From the NCBI GenBank assembly GCA_964343195.1, contig CAYFIR010000183.1, positions 1 to 8,969 of the forward strand: DNA of 8,969 nucleotides, in the 5' to 3' direction. The first letter of the stretch is position 1. The number at the start of each line of letters is the position of its first letter. A program made the position numbers and the translations under genes. Origin of the DNA: CAYVAP01 sp964343195. Lineage in GTDB: Bacteria > Bacteroidota > Bacteroidia > J057. The notes beneath the pieces were generated by a model that was not told the DNA's origin, did no database searches, and saw only the letters and a program-made list of their open reading frames with translations. This document shows, in pieces, positions 5,617 to 8,969 of this stretch.

Positions 5617-8600
5617 ATGCGCATCCCCTTAACCTTATGGCTTTTTGTGAGTGGAATGGTGCTGTCAACAGGGTTGCTGGCACAGCAGGAAGAACCCTAT
5701 CGACAGCAGTTGGAGTGGAAGCAGCGACAAACTGAAAACTTTACCCTCTACTATCCTGCTGGCAGTGACGAAACTGCTGGTCTGGCTCTTCGCTATGCGG
5801 AGGAGTCCCGGTATGACCTGGGGATATTGCTGGACTACAAGCCGGATGGGCCGCATACCCTTGTTTACCTGCCTCACAACGAAGCCTGGCTTTATTCCCC
5901 CTTCAGCGAAATGGATCCCTCCGTATTGCCTGGCAGGATCAATCTGCCCGACCATTATGGGCTGATTATTCACCCTGGAAATCAGGCCGACCTGTACCGG
6001 GAGGTGCGTCGACAGGTGGCCCGGGTGATCCTCAAGGAACTTTACTATGGTTATGAGCTGGGCAGTGTAACCCAGACCGCGATGTTGTATTACGATGCAG
6101 ACTGGTTCTCCGAGGGGCTGGCAGACTATCTGGGATATGGCTGGACATTTGAGGATGAGCAGATTGTCAAAACCCTGACCGCTTATCAGATGCTGGAGCT
6201 GGCTCAGGAAGGGAATGGATACCTGAATCGAATTTCGAGAAGATCAATCTGGCACTTCATCACCCATGAGTATGGCGATCAAAAGCTGCGTGAAATAATC
6301 TACCTCGCCAATATTTCTCACTCCATCGAGGCAGGCATCATTTCGGTATTGGGTATCACGCTGAACAGCCTGACCCGGCGCTGGCAGCAATTCATCCAAA
6401 AGCGATTCCGGCAGCAGCTAAACGGTCGCATGGAGCTCGCCGAACTCAATGAAGCCATTCACCTGCCGCAGCGAAAAGGAGAATCGATTGCGAGTTTTGC
6501 GCATGATCCGCACGGTAGTCGGGTTGCGGTTTTTTTCAACCACGCCGGCCTCCTGGAGCTGTACCTCTATGACGAAGAGTCCCGAATGTATGAGGCTACC
6601 CCCATTCGAACGGGTTTGGAGCGAATGGACGGAGATGCCTTGCCGGTTTATCCTCAGATTGCCTGGAGCCACGATGGACGCACCATCGCTACCACCATCT
6701 ATGACCAGAATGGATACCAACTGGCGTTCTATAACCTGCCAACGGAAGAAGTAACCTATCATGAGCTTCCTGAGCGCGTGGAGGCCATTACCCACCTCGC
6801 CTGGGCTTATGAGGATGACCGACTCGTATATTCTGTGCGTCACGAGGGCCAAAGCGACCTCTGGATTGCCCCGAAAAACTCAGTGAATTTCGTGGCCCTG
6901 ACCAACGATGCATATGATGACCTGGACCCTACCTGGAGCCTGGATGATCAGTTTATCTTCTTCGCTTCAAACCGGGATACTACTCTGCGCAGCAGCGAAG
7001 GATCACAACTTTACAGCTATCGGGAAAACCTTGACCTGTTTAAGCTACCCATAAAGGAAGAAGCAGAGGAACTGGTAAGACTGACCAGAACCCCGGATAT
7101 CAACGAATCATTCCCACAACCCAGCAGCAGCTTTGAGGTATTGTATGTTTCTGATGCCGCTGGTATTCCCAATTTGCGGAAGCTGAACATTTTTCAGCTG
7201 ACCGATGAACCTCTGAGCAACCTGGCTATTGGGGTTGATGCCTATCAGGTGTATGAAGATCGACTGTTGATCAGGCAGTTTCGTCAGGGAGTTTCGGAGC
7301 TTTACCTGATGCCCCTCAGCGCCCTTTCTGTCCGGCAGGAGCCAACTCCTACACTGCTGAGGCTGGCATATGAAGTAGCGTTTGAACAGGAGCAGCAGAA
7401 GCTTAAAAGAGAGGCTGAAAAGGCCGAAGCTGAGGCTGAGCCCGAGCCCGAAGTAGAACCTGAGCCTGTCGCTGGGCCTGATTCTGTGGAGGCCGTCACC
7501 CCCGAACCCGAACCAGAAACGGCGCCTGCTCCCCCTGTGCGGTATTATATTTTTGATGAAGAGCCAGAACCCTACGAGGTGCGCAATGCGACCAATTCTC
7601 CTCAACCACGTCAGGAAGGTAACCCTCGAAATCCCCGGATTACCACCACGGTATTTGGGCAGGACCCAGCACCGAAGTTGGAAGAGATCGAGGTCAGTCG
7701 GGGGAAAAACGCCAAAAGTACCTGGCGTAATGACTATTTTGGAGTCAACCTGGTATATGATCCATTTGCCCGAATAGGGAGTAAATTTGAAGTTGGATAC
7801 AGTGATCTGTTCCAGCGGCATAGTATTCGGCTTAACTATACGCCGTTCTTCAATATTTCCAACTTCCTCCGAAATCACCTCTTTGATGCCGAATATGTCT
7901 ATAAGCCCGGTCGGATCGACTGGTTTGGTAAGGTCGGCTATATGACCCGTCAGGCTCGGGAACTGTCCAATCTTCCTTCGGGCTCCTTCCAGCAGGACTC
8001 TGTGATTTTCCGTTTTAACCAGTATAACCTTCAGGCAGGAGGACGGTATGCTCTTAGTTCATTTGCTTCCGTAGAAGCGAGCCTGGGATACTACAACATC
8101 AATAGGGTAGACCAGAAACTGTTGCGGGAACAGCGTCTGGAGGATTCTGATCAGTTGATCCGCGCTGGTGTGGGGATTCGCTACCGGAGGGTAGAAGAAA
8201 CACAGGGATTTGCGATAAGGGGCCTGGCCGCCTCCGCTGGATTTAATAGCTATTACTCTCTCAGCAATGGGGAGTTTGCGTTTCACCGAGTGATGGGACA
8301 GCTGCTGTACTATCGCCCGGTATATAACAAAATCGTCCTGGCCCTGAGGTTGGAGGGTTTCTTTAACATGCCCAAGGAAGTGGAGCAATACTATCTGGGT
8401 GGGGTTGACAACCGGCTCATGATGCTGACGTCAGGGCAGTCGGGTGAAAATCTGGTTGATCCCCAGCTGGACAGCGCGATTTACCGGACTCATTTCATGA
8501 ATTATGCGACGCCCATTCGGGGCTTTCGCAATGCGGTAAGATCCGGTTCCCGCTATTTGATCAGCAATGTGGAGCTGAGAATTCCTGTGTCCCGTCTGCT

Positions 8601-8913
8601 CAAGAGTTCCCTTTCTTCCAACCGCCTGTATAACCTCGAGCTGATTCCGTTTGTGGATATTGGAGCGGTCTGGGTGGAAGGAAATCCATTCTCCCAGAAA
8701 AAACCGACCGACACCCAGTTCATCCCTATGGGTACACAGGGGCCATTCGCGATCAAACTTCAGACGCTGAAAAGTCCCTTCCTGGTTGGCTTTGGCTCCG
8801 GTGCGAGAATCAATATCCTCACCTGGTCCATGCGGGCAGATCTGGCCTGGGGAGTTGATGACTATTCGGTTCAGCGACCGAGCCTTACCCTGTCAGTTGG
8901 CCATAATTTTTAG
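5617..8913 (+). CDS. Exported fusion: peptidase-like domain, TolB-like propeller, acidic linker, Omp85-like barrel
   Basis: A large (1098 aa) envelope protein, probably anchored in the outer membrane. The signal peptide 1-22 ends LLA/QQ. Residues about 35-270 resemble a gluzincin (MA clan) peptidase: WFSEGLADYLGYG (163-175) holds the usual third-ligand Glu (E166), but where HExxH should precede it the sequence reads RQVAR (132-136), so it is likely inactive. About 285-575 is a TolB/WD40-like propeller (blades PQIAWSHDGRTIATT, DPTWSLDDQFIFFASNRD, INESFPQPSSSFEVLYVSD). About 595-640 is an E/P/A-rich linker. About 700-1098 is a barrel of aromatic-alternating strands with PIRGF (966-970), like the (V/I)RG(F/Y) loop-6 motif of Omp85 proteins, and FVDIGAVW (1012-1019), ending in Phe. 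No Shine-Dalgarno is seen; the ATG is placed by the signal peptide. Similar Bacteroidota proteins are often named TolB-related; the role is unknown. Confidence 0.85.
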   Translation: MRIPLTLWLFVSGMVLSTGLLAQQEEPYRQQLEWKQRQTENFTLYYPAGSDETAGLALRYAEESRYDLGILLDYKPDGPHTLVYLPHNEAWLYSPFSEMDPSVLPGRINLPDHYGLIIHPGNQADLYREVRRQVARVILKELYYGYELGSVTQTAMLYYDADWFSEGLADYLGYGWTFEDEQIVKTLTAYQMLELAQEGNGYLNRISRRSIWHFITHEYGDQKLREIIYLANISHSIEAGIISVLGITLNSLTRRWQQFIQKRFRQQLNGRMELAELNEAIHLPQRKGESIASFAHDPHGSRVAVFFNHAGLLELYLYDEESRMYEATPIRTGLERMDGDALPVYPQIAWSHDGRTIATTIYDQNGYQLAFYNLPTEEVTYHELPERVEAITHLAWAYEDDRLVYSVRHEGQSDLWIAPKNSVNFVALTNDAYDDLDPTWSLDDQFIFFASNRDTTLRSSEGSQLYSYRENLDLFKLPIKEEAEELVRLTRTPDINESFPQPSSSFEVLYVSDAAGIPNLRKLNIFQLTDEPLSNLAIGVDAYQVYEDRLLIRQFRQGVSELYLMPLSALSVRQEPTPTLLRLAYEVAFEQEQQKLKREAEKAEAEAEPEPEVEPEPVAGPDSVEAVTPEPEPETAPAPPVRYYIFDEEPEPYEVRNATNSPQPRQEGNPRNPRITTTVFGQDPAPKLEEIEVSRGKNAKSTWRNDYFGVNLVYDPFARIGSKFEVGYSDLFQRHSIRLNYTPFFNISNFLRNHLFDAEYVYKPGRIDWFGKVGYMTRQARELSNLPSGSFQQDSVIFRFNQYNLQAGGRYALSSFASVEASLGYYNINRVDQKLLREQRLEDSDQLIRAGVGIRYRRVEETQGFAIRGLAASAGFNSYYSLSNGEFAFHRVMGQLLYYRPVYNKIVLALRLEGFFNMPKEVEQYYLGGVDNRLMMLTSGQSGENLVDPQLDSAIYRTHFMNYATPIRGFRNAVRSGSRYLISNVELRIPVSRLLKSSLSSNRLYNLELIPFVDIGAVWVEGNPFSQKKPTDTQFIPMGTQGPFAIKLQTLKSPFLVGFGSGARINILTWSMRADLAWGVDDYSVQRPSLTLSVGHNF
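7417..7536 (+). repeat. Low-complexity Glu/Pro/Ala linker-coding stretch
   Basis: Codons for residues about 601-640 of the barrel fusion are an imperfect run of GAG/GAA, GCT and CCC/CCT units, encoding segments such as EAEAEPEPEVEPEP and PEPEPETAPAPP. It directly follows a charged helix (QEQQKLKREAEKAE). It separates the propeller from the barrel and is probably a stiff, extended periplasmic spacer. Such repeats vary in length between relatives through slippage. Confidence 0.8.
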
Positions 8914-8969
8914 ATAAGCAGGTGGACAGATGTAAACCAGTAAAAGGTATAAAGGAAATGGAGGTATAA
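8914..8969. other. Short non-coding tail after the barrel gene
   Basis: These 56 bases follow the TAG stop. They hold no hairpin of note. AAAGGAAATGGAGG near the end looks purine-rich like a ribosome-binding region, but the only ATG there (8958) runs into TAA at 8967, so no gene can be called before the window closes. Confidence 0.5.

Noticed and set aside
7108..7878. Open frame of 256 codons on the minus strand inside the barrel-fusion gene
   Set aside because: It is fully antisense to a clear gene with signal peptide and domains. Its protein is low-complexity because it reads the Glu/Pro linker backwards, with no recognisable motif.
8958..8969. ATG after a purine-rich stretch at the end of the window as a new gene start
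   Set aside because: The frame is ATG GAG GTA TAA and stops after three codons.

Overview
The window looks like a chromosomal piece of a Bacteroidota genome. The evidence is a LytS-type histidine kinase with propeller and Y_Y_Y sensor domains, a GldA-like ABC ATPase of the gliding-motility type, a TolB-like propeller fused to an outer-membrane barrel, mostly weak or absent Shine-Dalgarno sequences, and moderate GC content. A member of the Cytophagia or Saprospiria is plausible, but I cannot place it further. I see no tRNA, rRNA or CRISPR array.

Layout, left to right. Bases 2-1441 (+) hold the C-terminal part of a hybrid propeller/Y_Y_Y sensor histidine kinase whose N-terminus lies outside the window. 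Its stop codon lies inside a 188-bp non-coding inverted-repeat element (1430-1617) flanked by TTA duplications. This looks like a MITE that supplied new final codons to the kinase. Its inner hairpins could also terminate transcription between the kinase and the convergent gene. On the minus strand, a GldA-like ATPase (3499 to 2585) is followed after 55 bp by a classical short-chain dehydrogenase (2529 to 1693), probably co-transcribed. Divergent from the ATPase across 86 bp is a lipoprotein solute-binding protein of the peptide/OppA family (3586-5355, +) with no permease beside it. A 261-bp gap follows, with a 67-bp element that has perfect 15-bp inverted ends. The last gene (5617-8913, +) encodes a 1098-residue exported protein. 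It carries a peptidase-like domain whose zinc motif is lost, a TolB/WD40-like propeller, an acidic proline-rich linker and an Omp85-like outer-membrane barrel.

The genes do not form one evident pathway. Three of the five relate to the cell envelope (GldA, the solute-binding lipoprotein, the barrel fusion) and one is a membrane sensor. The most noteworthy items are the insertion at the kinase stop codon, whose pre-insertion site can be reconstructed, and the pseudopeptidase-propeller-barrel fusion.
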